Source of the DNA: Sorangium aterium
GTDB lineage: Bacteria > Myxococcota_A > Polyangia > Polyangiales > Polyangiaceae
Reading direction: 5' to 3'
Assembly: GCF_028368935.1 (NCBI RefSeq)
Contig: NZ_JAQNDK010000002.1
Location: 1,488,001 to 1,552,000 of the forward strand
Length of the DNA stretch: 64,000 nucleotides
Position 1 is the first letter of the stretch. Each line of letters starts with the position of its first letter. The notes below the pieces were generated by a model. The model did not search any database, was not told where the DNA came from, and was given only the letters and a program-made list of their open reading frames with translations. The translations under genes and the position numbers were made by a program. Shown here piece by piece: positions 41,155 to 50,475 of this stretch.

Positions 41155-42246
41155 CTGCGCTCGTTCATCGACAGGATTCGCTCACTCGCGACGCTCGCGG
41201 CGCTCTCTGCGCTGATCGCGTCGTCCGGGTGCAAGCGCGACGGCCAGGCGAGCGCCGCTGCCACGCTCGCCCCGGACGCCCCGATCCCGGCCGAGATCCC
41301 GCGCGAGACGCGGCTCAGCATCGGTGATCCGACGGTGCAGAAGCAACTCCAGCTCTCCGGCGACCTCGACAGGCTGCCGTTCCGCGTCGACTGGCAGAAC
41401 ATCAGCGGAGGACCGCAGACCGTCGAGGCGTTCCGCGCCGGCGTGCTCGACGCGGGCGCGGTCGGCGATACGCCGCCCATCCACGCCACGTTCACCGGGC
41501 TCGACGTGAAGATCGTCACCGTGCAGGTCAGGGAGAAGCCCATCTACGAGCTGGCCACCGCGCCGGGCGCGCGGGTCGCGTCCACTGACGATCTCCGCGG
41601 CAAGAAGATCGCCTATTCGCCGGGGCAGGCCCAGGGCGCGCTCGTGCTGCGCGCGCTGAAGAAGGCCGGGCTGTCGCAGAAGGACGTCACGCTCGTCCAG
41701 CTCGCGAGCACAGAGTTCAAGGAGGCGCTCACCAGCCGCCAGGTCGACGTCGCGCCGCTGTCCGGCGTCACCCTGCTGCGTTATCTCAACGAGTACCGCG
41801 CCGAGGGCGCCTCGTCGATCACGCACGGCGTCCGCGACAACCTCGGCTTCCTTTACGTGCGCGCCGAGGCGCTCAAGGACGCTCACAAGGCGGCCGCGCT
41901 GGTCGACTACGCCAGGTGGCGGGCCAAGGCCCAGCTCTGGGCCTATGCGCACCCGGAGGCGTGGATCGAGGCGTACTACGTCAAGGACCAGGGCCTCTCG
42001 GCCAGGGAAGGGCGCTTCCTCATCGAGGCCGCCGGCAAGCCGCAGTACCCGGGCGACTGGTCCGAGGCGATCGCGCTGACGCAGGAGACCGCCGACCTGC
42101 TCGCCGAGGCCTCCGGCCAGAAGCGGTTCGAGGCCAGGACGATCTTCGACCTCCGATTCCAGACGATCGGAGCGGAGGTGGCCGGCGCCGCCGAGGGCGC
42201 CGGACCGACGGACAGGCCGGCGACGGCCGACAGGAGCACTCCATGA
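41155..42246 (+). CDS. ABC transporter substrate-binding lipoprotein (sulfonate/taurine/nitrate type)
   Basis: About 363 residues. The frame holds a lipoprotein signal (LATLAALSALIASSGC) and then a TauA/SsuA-like binding protein (DWQNISGGPQTVEAFRAG, VGDTPPIHATFTGLDVKIVTV, DDLRGKKIAYSPGQ). No ATG, GTG or TTG lies in frame between the stop at 41038 and the signal; a CTG at 41155 with GAGGT upstream is used here. The GTG at 41335 would remove the signal. The stop overlaps the permease start (ATGA). Confidence 0.82.
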   Translation: MRSFIDRIRSLATLAALSALIASSGCKRDGQASAAATLAPDAPIPAEIPRETRLSIGDPTVQKQLQLSGDLDRLPFRVDWQNISGGPQTVEAFRAGVLDAGAVGDTPPIHATFTGLDVKIVTVQVREKPIYELATAPGARVASTDDLRGKKIAYSPGQAQGALVLRALKKAGLSQKDVTLVQLASTEFKEALTSRQVDVAPLSGVTLLRYLNEYRAEGASSITHGVRDNLGFLYVRAEALKDAHKAAALVDYARWRAKAQLWAYAHPEAWIEAYYVKDQGLSAREGRFLIEAAGKPQYPGDWSEAIALTQETADLLAEASGQKRFEARTIFDLRFQTIGAEVAGAAEGAGPTDRPATADRSTP

Positions 42247-43151
42247 CGACCGCACTGCCCACGAGCGCCGCCTCGCCGCGCCTCGCCAGCTTCCCGGATC
42301 TCACCGCGACCGCGGATCTCTCCGCGCCGCCGTCCGGCGCGCCGATCGGCCGCCGCCTGTCCGGTCGCCGCTTGCGGCGCCGCCTGGGCCCGGGGCGGCG
42401 CATCCCGTACGGCCTCGCGCTCGGCCCGGCGTTGCTGCTCGCGCTCTGGACCGTCGCCTCGGCGACGGGCGCGCTCGACGCGCGCGTGCTCTCCGCGCCG
42501 TGGACCGTGGTGACCACGGCCCACGAGCTGATCGCCGACGGGCGGCTCCAGGCCAACCTGCTCACGTCGGCGCAGCGGGCTTTCCTGGGGCTCGCGCTCG
42601 GGGCTGGCCTGGGCACGGTGCTGGCGCTCCTCGCCGGGCTGACGCGCGTCGGCGAGGCGCTGGTCGACGGGCCCGTGCAGATCAAGCGCGCGATCCCGAC
42701 GCTGGCGCTCATCCCGCTGCTGATCCTCTGGTTCGGCATCGGCGAGCAGATGAAGGTGCTCACCATCGCCCTCGGCGTCGTCATCCCGGTCTACGTCCAC
42801 ACCCACGCGGCGCTGCGCACCATCGACGCGCGCTACGTGGAGCTGGCCGAGACGGTCCGCCTGACGAGGTGGCAGTTCATCCGGAAGGTGGCGTTGCCGG
42901 GGGCGCTGCCGGGCTTCCTGATGGGCCTCCGGCTGGCGGTGACCGGCGCGTGGCTGGCGCTCGTCGTCGTCGAGCAGATCAACGCCACGAGCGGCATCGG
43001 CTACATGATGTCGCTGGCGCGCTCGTACGGGCAGACGGAGATCATCCTCCTCGGCCTCGTCGTGTACGGGCTGTTCGGCCTGGCCTCCGACTCGGCCGTG
43101 CGGCTCATCGAGCGAAAGGCCCTGTCATGGCGCCGCATCCTGGCCGGCTGA
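42243..43151 (+). CDS. ABC transporter permease (SsuC/TauC type)
   Basis: 302 residues starting at ATG 42243 inside the preceding stop (ATGA). After an Arg-rich cytoplasmic N-terminus there are about six membrane segments, for example LALGPALLLALWTVASATG and FLGLALGAGLGTVLALLAGL. The EAA loop that docks the ATPase is ELAETVRLTRWQFIRKVALP. It overlaps the ATPase gene by 25 bp. It forms the inner-membrane channel of the importer. Confidence 0.93.
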   Translation: MTTALPTSAASPRLASFPDLTATADLSAPPSGAPIGRRLSGRRLRRRLGPGRRIPYGLALGPALLLALWTVASATGALDARVLSAPWTVVTTAHELIADGRLQANLLTSAQRAFLGLALGAGLGTVLALLAGLTRVGEALVDGPVQIKRAIPTLALIPLLILWFGIGEQMKVLTIALGVVIPVYVHTHAALRTIDARYVELAETVRLTRWQFIRKVALPGALPGFLMGLRLAVTGAWLALVVVEQINATSGIGYMMSLARSYGQTEIILLGLVVYGLFGLASDSAVRLIERKALSWRRILAG

Positions 43152-43915
43152 CGGCGGCACCGCCCACGGTGCGGATCCGCGGTCTGGTCCGCCGCTTCGG
43201 CGCCCGCGTGGTGCTCGACGGGATCGACCTCACGATCGAGCGGGGCGAGTTCGTCGCGCTGCTCGGCCGCAGCGGATCGGGCAAGAGCACGCTGCTGCGG
43301 GCGATCGCCGAGCTGGACGACGAGGTGACCGGCTCGGGCGAGCTGCACGTGCCGGACAACCGGGCGGTCGTGTTCCAGGACACGCGGCTCCTGCCGTGGG
43401 CGCGGGTGCTCGACAACGTGATCCTGGGGCTCGATGTGCCGCAGGCCCGGGAGCGCGGCCTGGACGCGCTCGCGGAGGTGGGGCTCGCCGGGCGGGAGCG
43501 CGCGTGGCCGGTCGAGCTGTCCGGCGGCGAGCAGCAGCGGGTGGCGCTGGCGCGGTCGCTGGTGCGCGATCCGGAGCTCGTGCTGGCCGACGAGCCGTTC
43601 GGCGCGCTCGACGCGCTGACCCGCGGGCGCATGCACGACCTCCTGCGCGAGCTGTGCGCGCGGCACCGGCCGGCCGTGCTGCTGGTCACCCACGACGTCG
43701 ACGAGGCGATCGCGCTCGCCGATCGGGTGCTGGTGCTCGAAGGCGGCCGCATCGCCGAGGAGCGGCGGATCGATCTGCCGGCGCCGCGCCCGCTGCGCGA
43801 TCCGCGGTTCCTCGCCCACCGCGAGTCGCTGCTCTCGGCGCTGGGCGTCGCGGCGGGCGCGGCCGCTGCCGGAGATCCTGACTCGAACCCTGAACTGGAA
43901 CGGAGTTCCCCGTGA
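43127..43915 (+). CDS. ABC transporter ATP-binding protein (SsuB/TauB type)
   Basis: 262 residues from ATG 43127. Walker A is GRSGSGKST, the Q-loop VFQDTRLLPW, signature LSGGEQQR, Walker B LVLADEPFGALD and the H-loop VTHDVDEA. FQDTRLLPW is typical of sulfonate/nitrate importers. Its stop overlaps the GTG start of the monooxygenase (GTGA). Confidence 0.95.
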   Translation: MAPHPGRLTAAPPTVRIRGLVRRFGARVVLDGIDLTIERGEFVALLGRSGSGKSTLLRAIAELDDEVTGSGELHVPDNRAVVFQDTRLLPWARVLDNVILGLDVPQARERGLDALAEVGLAGRERAWPVELSGGEQQRVALARSLVRDPELVLADEPFGALDALTRGRMHDLLRELCARHRPAVLLVTHDVDEAIALADRVLVLEGGRIAEERRIDLPAPRPLRDPRFLAHRESLLSALGVAAGAAAAGDPDSNPELERSSP

Positions 43916-45264
43916 CCCAACGACCCGGACAGCTGCATCTCAACGCGTTTCTCATGAGCGTCGGCCACCACGAGGCCTCGTGGCGCTTGCCGGAGAGCGA
44001 TCCGTTCGCGAACACGAGCGTCGCGCACTTCAAGAACCTGGCCCGCATCGCGGAGCGGGGGAAGCTCGACTCGGTGTTCCTCGCCGACAGCCCGGTGCTG
44101 TGGAACAACGTGGGCCGGAGGCCGGCCGGGACGCTCGAGCCGACGGTGCTCCTCGCGGCGCTCGCCGGGGTGACCGAGCACATCGGGCTGATCGCGACCG
44201 CCTCGACGACGTACAACGAGCCGTTCAACCTGGCCCGGCGGTTCGCCTCGCTGGACCACCTCAGCGGGGGTCGGGCGGGCTGGAACATCGTCACGACGGC
44301 GGGCGTGGACGCGGCGCGCAACTTCAACCTGGACGAGCTGCCGGCGCACAGCGACCGGTACGCGCGGGCGGCGGAGTTCATCGATGTGTCGCTGAAGCTG
44401 TGGGACAGCTGGGACGACGACGCGCCGCTCGGCGACAAGGAGAACGGCGTCTGGGGCGACGACCGCAAGATCTATCCGCCGCGGCATGTTGGGCGGTACT
44501 TCAAGGTCGAGGGGGCGCTCAACGTGCCGCGCTCGCCGCAGGGGTATCCGCTGCTCGTGCAGGCCGGCTCTTCGGATGACGGCAAGGAGCTGGCGGCGCG
44601 GTACGCGGAGGCGGTGTTCACGGCGCAGCAGACGCTGGAGGACGCGCAGCGGTTCTATGTCGATCTGAAGGGGCGTGCGCGCGCGCTGGGGCGCGATCCG
44701 GGGTCGATCAAGATCTTGCCGGGGATCGTGCCGGTCATCGGCGCCACCGAGGCGGAGGCGCACGCGCTCGACGCGGAGCTCGATCGGCTCATCAAGCCGG
44801 AGTATGCCAAGCGCCAGCTCGCGCAGACGCTGCGGGTGAAGCCGGAGGATCTCGACCTCGACGCGGAGCTGCCGCGGGATCTTCCGAGCGAGGATCAGAT
44901 CGAGGGGGCGAAGAGCCGTTACACGCTGATCGTGAGCCTGGCGCGGCGGGAGCGGCTGACGGTGCGCCAGCTCATCGGGCGGCTGGGCGGCGGCCGCGGC
45001 CACCGGACGTTCGCCGGCGCGCCCGAGCAGGTGGCGGACGCGATCCAGCACTGGTGGGAGCAGGGGGCGGCCGACGGCTTCAACGTGATGCCGCCGGTGT
45101 TGCCGTCGGGGCTCGAGGCGTTCGTCGAGCACGTGGTCCCGATCCTGCAGAAGCGCGGGCTGTTCCGGACGGAATATGCGGGACAGACGTTGCGGGACAA
45201 CTATGGGCTGCCGAGGCCGGCAAACCTCAACCCCGGTCGGGATCTAGTCGCGGCGGCAGAGTGA
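43912..45264 (+). CDS. Flavin-dependent monooxygenase, NtaA/SnaA/DszA family
   Basis: 450 residues from GTG 43912. This bacterial luciferase-like family uses reduced FMN from a partner reductase to oxidise sulfur or nitrogen compounds. Family elements are LHLNAFLMSVGHHEASWR, LDSVFLADSP, HIGLIATASTTYNEPFNLARRFASLDHLSGGRAGWNIVTT and PLLVQAGSS. Linked to an importer, it likely attacks the imported compound for sulfur or nitrogen. No flavin reductase is adjacent. The last 14 codons lie inside a repeat that recurs downstream. Confidence 0.93.
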   Translation: MTQRPGQLHLNAFLMSVGHHEASWRLPESDPFANTSVAHFKNLARIAERGKLDSVFLADSPVLWNNVGRRPAGTLEPTVLLAALAGVTEHIGLIATASTTYNEPFNLARRFASLDHLSGGRAGWNIVTTAGVDAARNFNLDELPAHSDRYARAAEFIDVSLKLWDSWDDDAPLGDKENGVWGDDRKIYPPRHVGRYFKVEGALNVPRSPQGYPLLVQAGSSDDGKELAARYAEAVFTAQQTLEDAQRFYVDLKGRARALGRDPGSIKILPGIVPVIGATEAEAHALDAELDRLIKPEYAKRQLAQTLRVKPEDLDLDAELPRDLPSEDQIEGAKSRYTLIVSLARRERLTVRQLIGRLGGGRGHRTFAGAPEQVADAIQHWWEQGAADGFNVMPPVLPSGLEAFVEHVVPILQKRGLFRTEYAGQTLRDNYGLPRPANLNPGRDLVAAAE

Positions 45265-45590
45265 GATGAATTGCATTTGGCCTCAACCACGGTTGGGTGA
45301 GCTGCAACCCCGGTGAGCCGCAATCCCGCTCAGGGAGCGAGCGAACCTCAACCCCGGTCGGGATCTGGTCGGCGGCCAAGTGAGATGAATTACGTTGGTG
45401 GCTGAGCCGCAACCCCGGTCGGAAGCGGCTGAACCTCAACCCCAGTCCGGATCTGAACCTCAACCCCGGTCGGGATCTGGTCGGTGGTGGAGTGAGGTGG
45501 ATTACGCTGAACCCAACCCCGGTCGGGGATCGGGGATCGCGAACCCAACCCCGGTCGGGTCGAACCGCCAACCCAACCCCGTTGCTCGCC
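45223..45590. repeat. Cluster of CAACCCCGGTCGG repeats
   Basis: About eleven exact or degenerate copies of CAACCCCGGTCGG occur here. Three belong to a longer 50-bp unit (GAACCTCAACCCCGGTCGGG then ATCTGGTCGG and AGTGAGATGAATT) at about 45223, 45342 and 45453. The first unit includes the end and stop of the monooxygenase gene. The rest fills the gap before the S41 peptidase gene. No reading frame is kept between copies, and spacing is irregular, so this is not a CRISPR array. Confidence 0.85.
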
Positions 45591-45618
45591 CTTTCCGTTT
45601 CGTGGTGTGCTGGGGCGC

Positions 45619-46941
45619 ATGGTCGCCTCGAAGCTCGTCGCGGTCCTCTCCACATGCACCCTCGCGCTGGCCGCCGCCGCGACGGGAGGCTGTACCGCCT
45701 CGGACGGTGATCCAGAGCCAAAGGCAGACTGCTCACCGCAGGGACAGAACCAGTTCCTGTTCGAGCTGATGAAGGACGCCTATCTCTGGTACGACACCGT
45801 ACCCGACGTGGACTACCGGGCGTACCCCTCGCCCGAGGCGCTGCTCGTGGATCTCGTCACCGAGCCGCGAGACCGCTGGAGCTACATCTCGAGCAAGAGC
45901 GTCGACGACGCGTTTTTCCGGGAAGGGCAGACCCTCGGGTTCGGCATGCGGTGGAGCTTCGACCAGGAGGACAGCCTCCGGTTCGCGATGATCCAGCCGG
46001 GCTCGCCTGCCGGAGAGGCCGGCCTCCGGCGGGGCGACGCGGTGGTGGCGATCAACGGGATCGACGTCGAGCAGGTCGTGAGCGACGACCTCTGGGAGGA
46101 GCTCGCAGGCCCCGACGAGGAAGGATACGAGATGTCGCTCACGATCGAGCGCGCGGACGCCGAGCCCTTCACGGTCGCGCTCCGGAAGGCGTGGTATGGC
46201 ATCACCACGGTCGTGAGCCCGCGTGTCGTGCAGGCAGGTTCCGCGACCATCGGATATCTCATGCTCACCACCTTCATCGAGCCTTCGGTGAGCGAGCTCG
46301 ACAGCGCCTTCGCGCTGTTCAGGGAGAGCCAGGTCGACGAGCTCGTGCTCGATCTGCGCTACAACGGCGGTGGGCGCCTCTCCGTCGAGAGGCACCTCGC
46401 GAGCCTGATCCACCGGCCGGCAGAGGCCGGCGCGCTGCTCGACATCACCGCGCACAACGACAGGCACGTCGACTGGGACAAGCGGGAGACGTTCGAGGAC
46501 CTCGACCAGCCGCCGCTCCCCCTGTCCCGGCTGGTCGTCATCACGTCCGGCGGGACGGCCTCCGCGAGCGAGACGCTGATCAACAGCCTGCGCGCCTACA
46601 TGGACGTGAAGATCGTCGGCTCGACCACGCACGGCAAACCCGTCGGCATGTACGGATGGGACAACTGCGACATGGTCGTGCACCCGATCGCGTTCCGGGT
46701 GCTCAACGCGAAGGAAGAGGGCGACTTCTACGATGGCTTCCCCCCCGACTGCGCCGCCGACGACACGCTCAGCGCAGAGCTCGGCGACGCGGGCGAGACG
46801 TGCCTCGCCGAGGCCCTGCACCTGCTGGAGCACGGCGAGTGCTCGACCGCGGCGCAGCCGGACGGGGCGGGCGAGCGCCGCGCCTCGCCGCCGCGGGAGA
46901 TCCCGTGGCGCGGCCTCCGGCGCGAGGTCGGCGCGCTCTGA
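45619..46941 (+). CDS. S41 family C-terminal-processing-type peptidase lipoprotein with PDZ domain
   Basis: 440 residues from ATG 45619 (GTG 45607 possible). Lipoprotein signal (VLSTCTLALAAAATGGC). A helical N-domain (LMKDAYLWYDTVPDVDY) precedes a PDZ domain (QPGSPAGEAGLRRGDAVVAING, about residues 115-185) and the S41 core: VLDLRYNGGG, ITSGGTASASETLIN with the nucleophile Ser, and STTHGKPVG with the Lys. The order matches bacterial C-terminal processing peptidases with an LWY N-domain. It probably trims envelope proteins. Confidence 0.93.
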   Translation: MVASKLVAVLSTCTLALAAAATGGCTASDGDPEPKADCSPQGQNQFLFELMKDAYLWYDTVPDVDYRAYPSPEALLVDLVTEPRDRWSYISSKSVDDAFFREGQTLGFGMRWSFDQEDSLRFAMIQPGSPAGEAGLRRGDAVVAINGIDVEQVVSDDLWEELAGPDEEGYEMSLTIERADAEPFTVALRKAWYGITTVVSPRVVQAGSATIGYLMLTTFIEPSVSELDSAFALFRESQVDELVLDLRYNGGGRLSVERHLASLIHRPAEAGALLDITAHNDRHVDWDKRETFEDLDQPPLPLSRLVVITSGGTASASETLINSLRAYMDVKIVGSTTHGKPVGMYGWDNCDMVVHPIAFRVLNAKEEGDFYDGFPPDCAADDTLSAELGDAGETCLAEALHLLEHGECSTAAQPDGAGERRASPPREIPWRGLRREVGAL

Positions 46942-47107
46942 CGCGCGGCCGCGCCGGCCAAGCGCGGCGCGGTGCGGCGCGGTGCGGTCGAACGCGCCGG
47001 CGGCGCCCCGGCGCGAAACACCGCCGCTCCCGGCTTGACACGCTGAGCGGCTTGACGGAGATTCCTCCGCCATAGCGGAGACTGGGCCGCGGCCAGGAGG
47101 GAATGTC

Positions 47108-47746
47108 ATGAGCCTGCAACTCGGAAGCATCGCGCCTGATTTCGAGCAAGAGTCCACGCACGGGACCATCCGATTCCACGAGTGGGCCGGGAGCTCGTGG
47201 GTGATCCTGTTCTCGCACCCGAAGGATTTCACCCCGGTCTGCACGACCGAGCTCGGCGCGGTCGCCAACCTCAAGGCGGAGTTCGACAAGCGCGGCGTGA
47301 AGCCCATCGCGCTCAGCGTCGACGACGTCGACTCGCACAAGCGCTGGTCCGTGGATATCGAGGAGACACAGCGCACGAAGCTGAACTACCCGATCCTCGC
47401 CGACGTGGACCGGAAGGTGTCGGGCCTTTACGGGATGATCCACCCGCAGGCGAGCGACACGCTCACGGTGCGCTCGGTGTTCGTCATCGATCCGAACAAG
47501 AAGATCCGCGCGACGTTCACGTATCCGGCGAGCACGGGGCGCAACTTCGACGAGATCCTGCGCCTCATCGACTCGCTCCAGCTCACGGACAGCCACTCCG
47601 TGGCGACGCCCGCGAACTGGAAGGACGGCGATGAGGTGGTGATCGTCCCCTCGCTCCAGGACCCCGCCGTCCTCGCGCAGAAGTTCCCCAAGGGGTACAA
47701 CGCCGTCCGCCCGTACCTGCGCCTCACCCCGCAGCCCAACCGCTGA
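47108..47746 (+). CDS. 1-Cys peroxiredoxin (Prx6/AhpC-TSA type)
   Basis: 212 residues with AGGAGG upstream. The peroxidatic Cys45 lies in DFTPVCTTELG, and it is the only Cys in the protein, so this is a 1-Cys enzyme. The C-terminal domain (TPANWKDGDEVVIVPS, KGYNAVRPYLRLTPQPNR) is typical of the Prx6 subfamily. It reduces peroxides with an external thiol. A TTGACA hexamer stands about 70 bp upstream, but a matching -10 is not clear. Confidence 0.96.
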   Translation: MSLQLGSIAPDFEQESTHGTIRFHEWAGSSWVILFSHPKDFTPVCTTELGAVANLKAEFDKRGVKPIALSVDDVDSHKRWSVDIEETQRTKLNYPILADVDRKVSGLYGMIHPQASDTLTVRSVFVIDPNKKIRATFTYPASTGRNFDEILRLIDSLQLTDSHSVATPANWKDGDEVVIVPSLQDPAVLAQKFPKGYNAVRPYLRLTPQPNR

Positions 47747-47752
47747 TGCGGC

Positions 47753-49057
47753 GTGGCGCCGCCCGAGCGCGGCCAGGCGTCGACGCGGCGCCTCGCCGCG
47801 CTCGCCGTGGTGCTGCCGGCGGCGTGCTCGCGCGCGCCCGCGCCCGAGGCGCTCGGGGCGAGCGGCGGCGGGCCGAAGCCGGCGGCGCGGGCCGCCGGCG
47901 CCGGCTGGAAGCTCGTCCACCACGAGACCTTCGATGCGCCGTTCCAGGAGCCCGCGGCGTGGATCGAGGATCGGTATGGGGACGAGAGCCCCTATCACGT
48001 CGACGTCTTCGACGAAGATGGGGAGTTCTTCTCCGCGCGGGGCGGCGAGGTGTTCCGGGAAGGGCTGCGGAGGTTCCGATCGTTCCGGAAGTCCTTCACG
48101 TACGGCGAGGGCGGCTGGCTCACGGTCGAGCTGTACGGCCGCGACAGCGACCGCGATGGCGTCCCCGAGACAGGCGGCCGCTTCGAGGCGGTGGGCGGCA
48201 AGGCGAGGCTCGTCTCCACCCGCCATTACGACGGCGCGATCCTCCGCTCGACCGCGCCGCTGCCGCCGCGGTACCGCGTGGAGGTGACGGTCTCGAACAT
48301 CGACTTCGGCGGCCTGCGCGAGGGCAGCAGGACGCACGGGGGCAAGACCAACGGCTACGACGGGGACGAGCTGGCCGACCCGTAGCGGTTCAGCGATCGC
48401 AGCACCGCGCCGCGGTCGGCGATATTCGATAATGGTGTTTACTTTCTCTGCATCACCGATTATCCGCGGCCGGCCCCTCACAACAACGTCTTCATCCATC
48501 ACCACCGGAAGGTCGTGATGGACACCGACAGCAACTTCGGAGAGGACGGCCCCTGGTCGGCGGTCTGGAACCCCTCGACCGGCCGGGCCGAGCAGGATGG
48601 ATCACGCTATGTGAGCATGATCTGGCTCCGCGGCGATGCGTTCGGGAGCCCGTGGACCGGAAATGGGTTCACGTCGTACACCGCGGCCGGGTGGAAGGAC
48701 GGCCCCATCTTCGTGGACAAGTACCTCGACAGGGAGGCTTACGTATTCACCGTCGAGCGCGACGGCCGGGGCTATGCGATGTCCGCGGCGGGCAGGTTCC
48801 ACCACGGCGGCAGCACGACGTACGCCGCGCGGAGGGACTTCCGCGAGCCGCCGGTGACGTGGCACTACAACCAGCGCCCCGACGAGATCGAGGCGGAGCG
48901 CCACGGCGAGACGGTCGATTTCGGCGAGACCTTCGAGACCTGGCCGGCGGGGTCGGCCTACCCGGATCACTTCTTCTTCGGTGATCCGCACATCAACTAT
49001 TACGAGGGCACCGCCGAGTTCGACGACGTGAAGCTCTACGTGCCGGACGACGGCTAG
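47753..49057 (+). pseudogene. Lipoprotein gene interrupted by one in-frame amber codon
   Basis: A lipoprotein signal (RRLAALAVVLPAAC) from GTG 47753 leads to a beta-rich protein (GWKLVHHETFDAPFQEPAAW, then RYRVEVTVSNIDFGG). The frame stops at TAG 48383 after DELADP, then continues open in the same frame (RFSDRSTAPRSAIFDNGVYF) to 49057 without loss of coding character. Full length would be 434 codons, with TGG (Trp) to TAG the simplest change. The protein has features of a concanavalin-like sugar-binding or glycosidase fold, but no family is certain. Either half may still be made. Confidence 0.7.
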
Positions 49058-49150
49058 CGCCTGTTCCGGCGGGCGTCGCTGGTCGGGCGGGGCTCCGGCG
49101 GCGGCGGTCTCACCCGGACGATCTGGCCCCGAGCCTCCGGTCGAGCGCGT

Positions 49151-49699
49151 TCACTTGGGCGTGCACCCCGGCGAGAGCGTCAGGAGCGGTCCCGGTGTGC
49201 AGGAGTCCAGGCCGAGCCGGAGTTCGGCCACCAGGTGATCGAGCGCCAGAAGGGGCGCCGGCGCCTCGGCATACCCGTAGAGGTGCGACGTCTCGAGACC
49301 GTCGCGGCGCAGGTGCACCGACGTTGCGCCGCCGTCGGCGCAGTCAGGGCAGCCGTAGCGGTCGTCGAGGGCGACGCCCGATAGCGCGTCCTCGATCTCG
49401 TCGAGCTTTCGCGCGCCTTCGTCCGTCAGCGTCGCCAGGTTCGAGCGGGGACAGCCCTGGTTGTGCGTGCAGGCCTTGAGCGAGAGCTCGGCGCCGTCGC
49501 GGGAGACCGTCGTGATGCACTCGCCGGAGCAGAGCCCGAAGGAGTATTTCGTGGAGCGCCAGATCCCCTCGGCGTCGGACGAAGCGCCGAGCGACTGTTG
49601 CCCCGGTGCCGACTCCTCCTCGGAGCCGAGAGCGCAGCCGGCGGCGAACGGGAAGCTAGCGACCAGCACAAGGACCTTGAAGAGCGTGTTCGGTTTCAT
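49151..49699 (-). CDS. Lipoprotein of unknown function
   Basis: 182 residues from ATG 49699. Lipoprotein signal (FKVLVLVASFPFAAGC). The mature part has several Cys (FGLCSGEC, ACTHNQGC, RYGCPDCADG, DSCTPG, PGCTPK) that could pair in disulfides. TVSRDGAELSLKAC and LTDEGARKLDEIEDALSG suggest a small alpha/beta domain. No family recognised. Confidence 0.75.
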   Translation of the reverse strand: MKPNTLFKVLVLVASFPFAAGCALGSEEESAPGQQSLGASSDAEGIWRSTKYSFGLCSGECITTVSRDGAELSLKACTHNQGCPRSNLATLTDEGARKLDEIEDALSGVALDDRYGCPDCADGGATSVHLRRDGLETSHLYGYAEAPAPLLALDHLVAELRLGLDSCTPGPLLTLSPGCTPK

Positions 49700-49872
49700 G
49701 CCAGCACCAGACGGCAACCCGTGTGCCACGAGCCAGGGCGCCTCACGTGGCTCCGGTGCAGGCAGCGTCCTGCGGCCGGGCAGAACAAGGCTGCACGCCC
49801 GCCCGGCTGCTCGGCGAAGGCGACCTCGCCAGAAAGCGACAGGCGGCCTGGCTCAGCCTACAGGCATCGATG

Positions 49873-50280
49873 TCAGACCTCGCACTTTTTGCCAGCGAAG
49901 CGGTGCTGATCCCACGGCAGCTCGATGCGTTCGCCGGCAGGCGTCTCCACGGTGACCGGCGCTGCGCCGAGCGCGGCGACGACGTGCATCTCTTCCTCAC
50001 CCGTGTTCACGATCTGGTGCGGGACACCCGCCGGTACGATGAGCGTCGAGCCCGGGCCGAACGTGAGGGCCACTCCATCGATCTCGCATGTCCCGGAGCC
50101 GCGGAGGACGACGATCACCTCCTCACATGCGTGCCGGTGACGCGGCGTTTGCGCGCCCGGCGCAACGGTCTGCATCCACACCTCGAGCGTCCGGAGGCCG
50201 TCGCGAGGGCCGGCGAGGGTCTGGTGGGCGAGCCCGGGCAGGCTGAGCTTCTCGATCGAGGCGATGTTCAGGACAGTCAT
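49873..50280 (-). CDS. Single-domain cupin protein
   Basis: 135 residues from ATG 50280. One cupin barrel: motif 1 PRHRHACEEVIVVLRGSG and motif 2 LIVPAGVPHQIVN carry the usual His/Glu metal ligands. Such small cupins bind a metal and may be isomerases, dioxygenases or sensors; nothing nearby decides. Confidence 0.88.
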   Translation of the reverse strand: MTVLNIASIEKLSLPGLAHQTLAGPRDGLRTLEVWMQTVAPGAQTPRHRHACEEVIVVLRGSGTCEIDGVALTFGPGSTLIVPAGVPHQIVNTGEEEMHVVAALGAAPVTVETPAGERIELPWDQHRFAGKKCEV

Positions 50281-50475
50281 GGGTTGATCCTCCACGGCAG
50301 CGTCGGGCGCGGGTCTGCCCATCGCGACAGGCCGTCGCGACAGGCCGCCCTGCTCGCTGGATACGGCAGCCCTCCGCCGCCGTTTCGCTGGCCGAGCAGG
50401 AATGTCGATGGGGTTCCGGGAGCCAGGCGCGGGCGATGCCGCCCCGACGTCGCCGCGCCGCGCGCCGATGTCGGC

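Noticed and set aside
45223-45590. Possible CRISPR array
   Set aside because: Repeats are degenerate, spacers vary from about 10 to 50 bp and themselves repeat, and no cas gene is present.
47035-47080. TTGACA hexamer as a sigma-70 promoter of the peroxiredoxin gene
   Set aside because: No convincing -10 at 16-18 bp; kept only as a remark in the gene entry.
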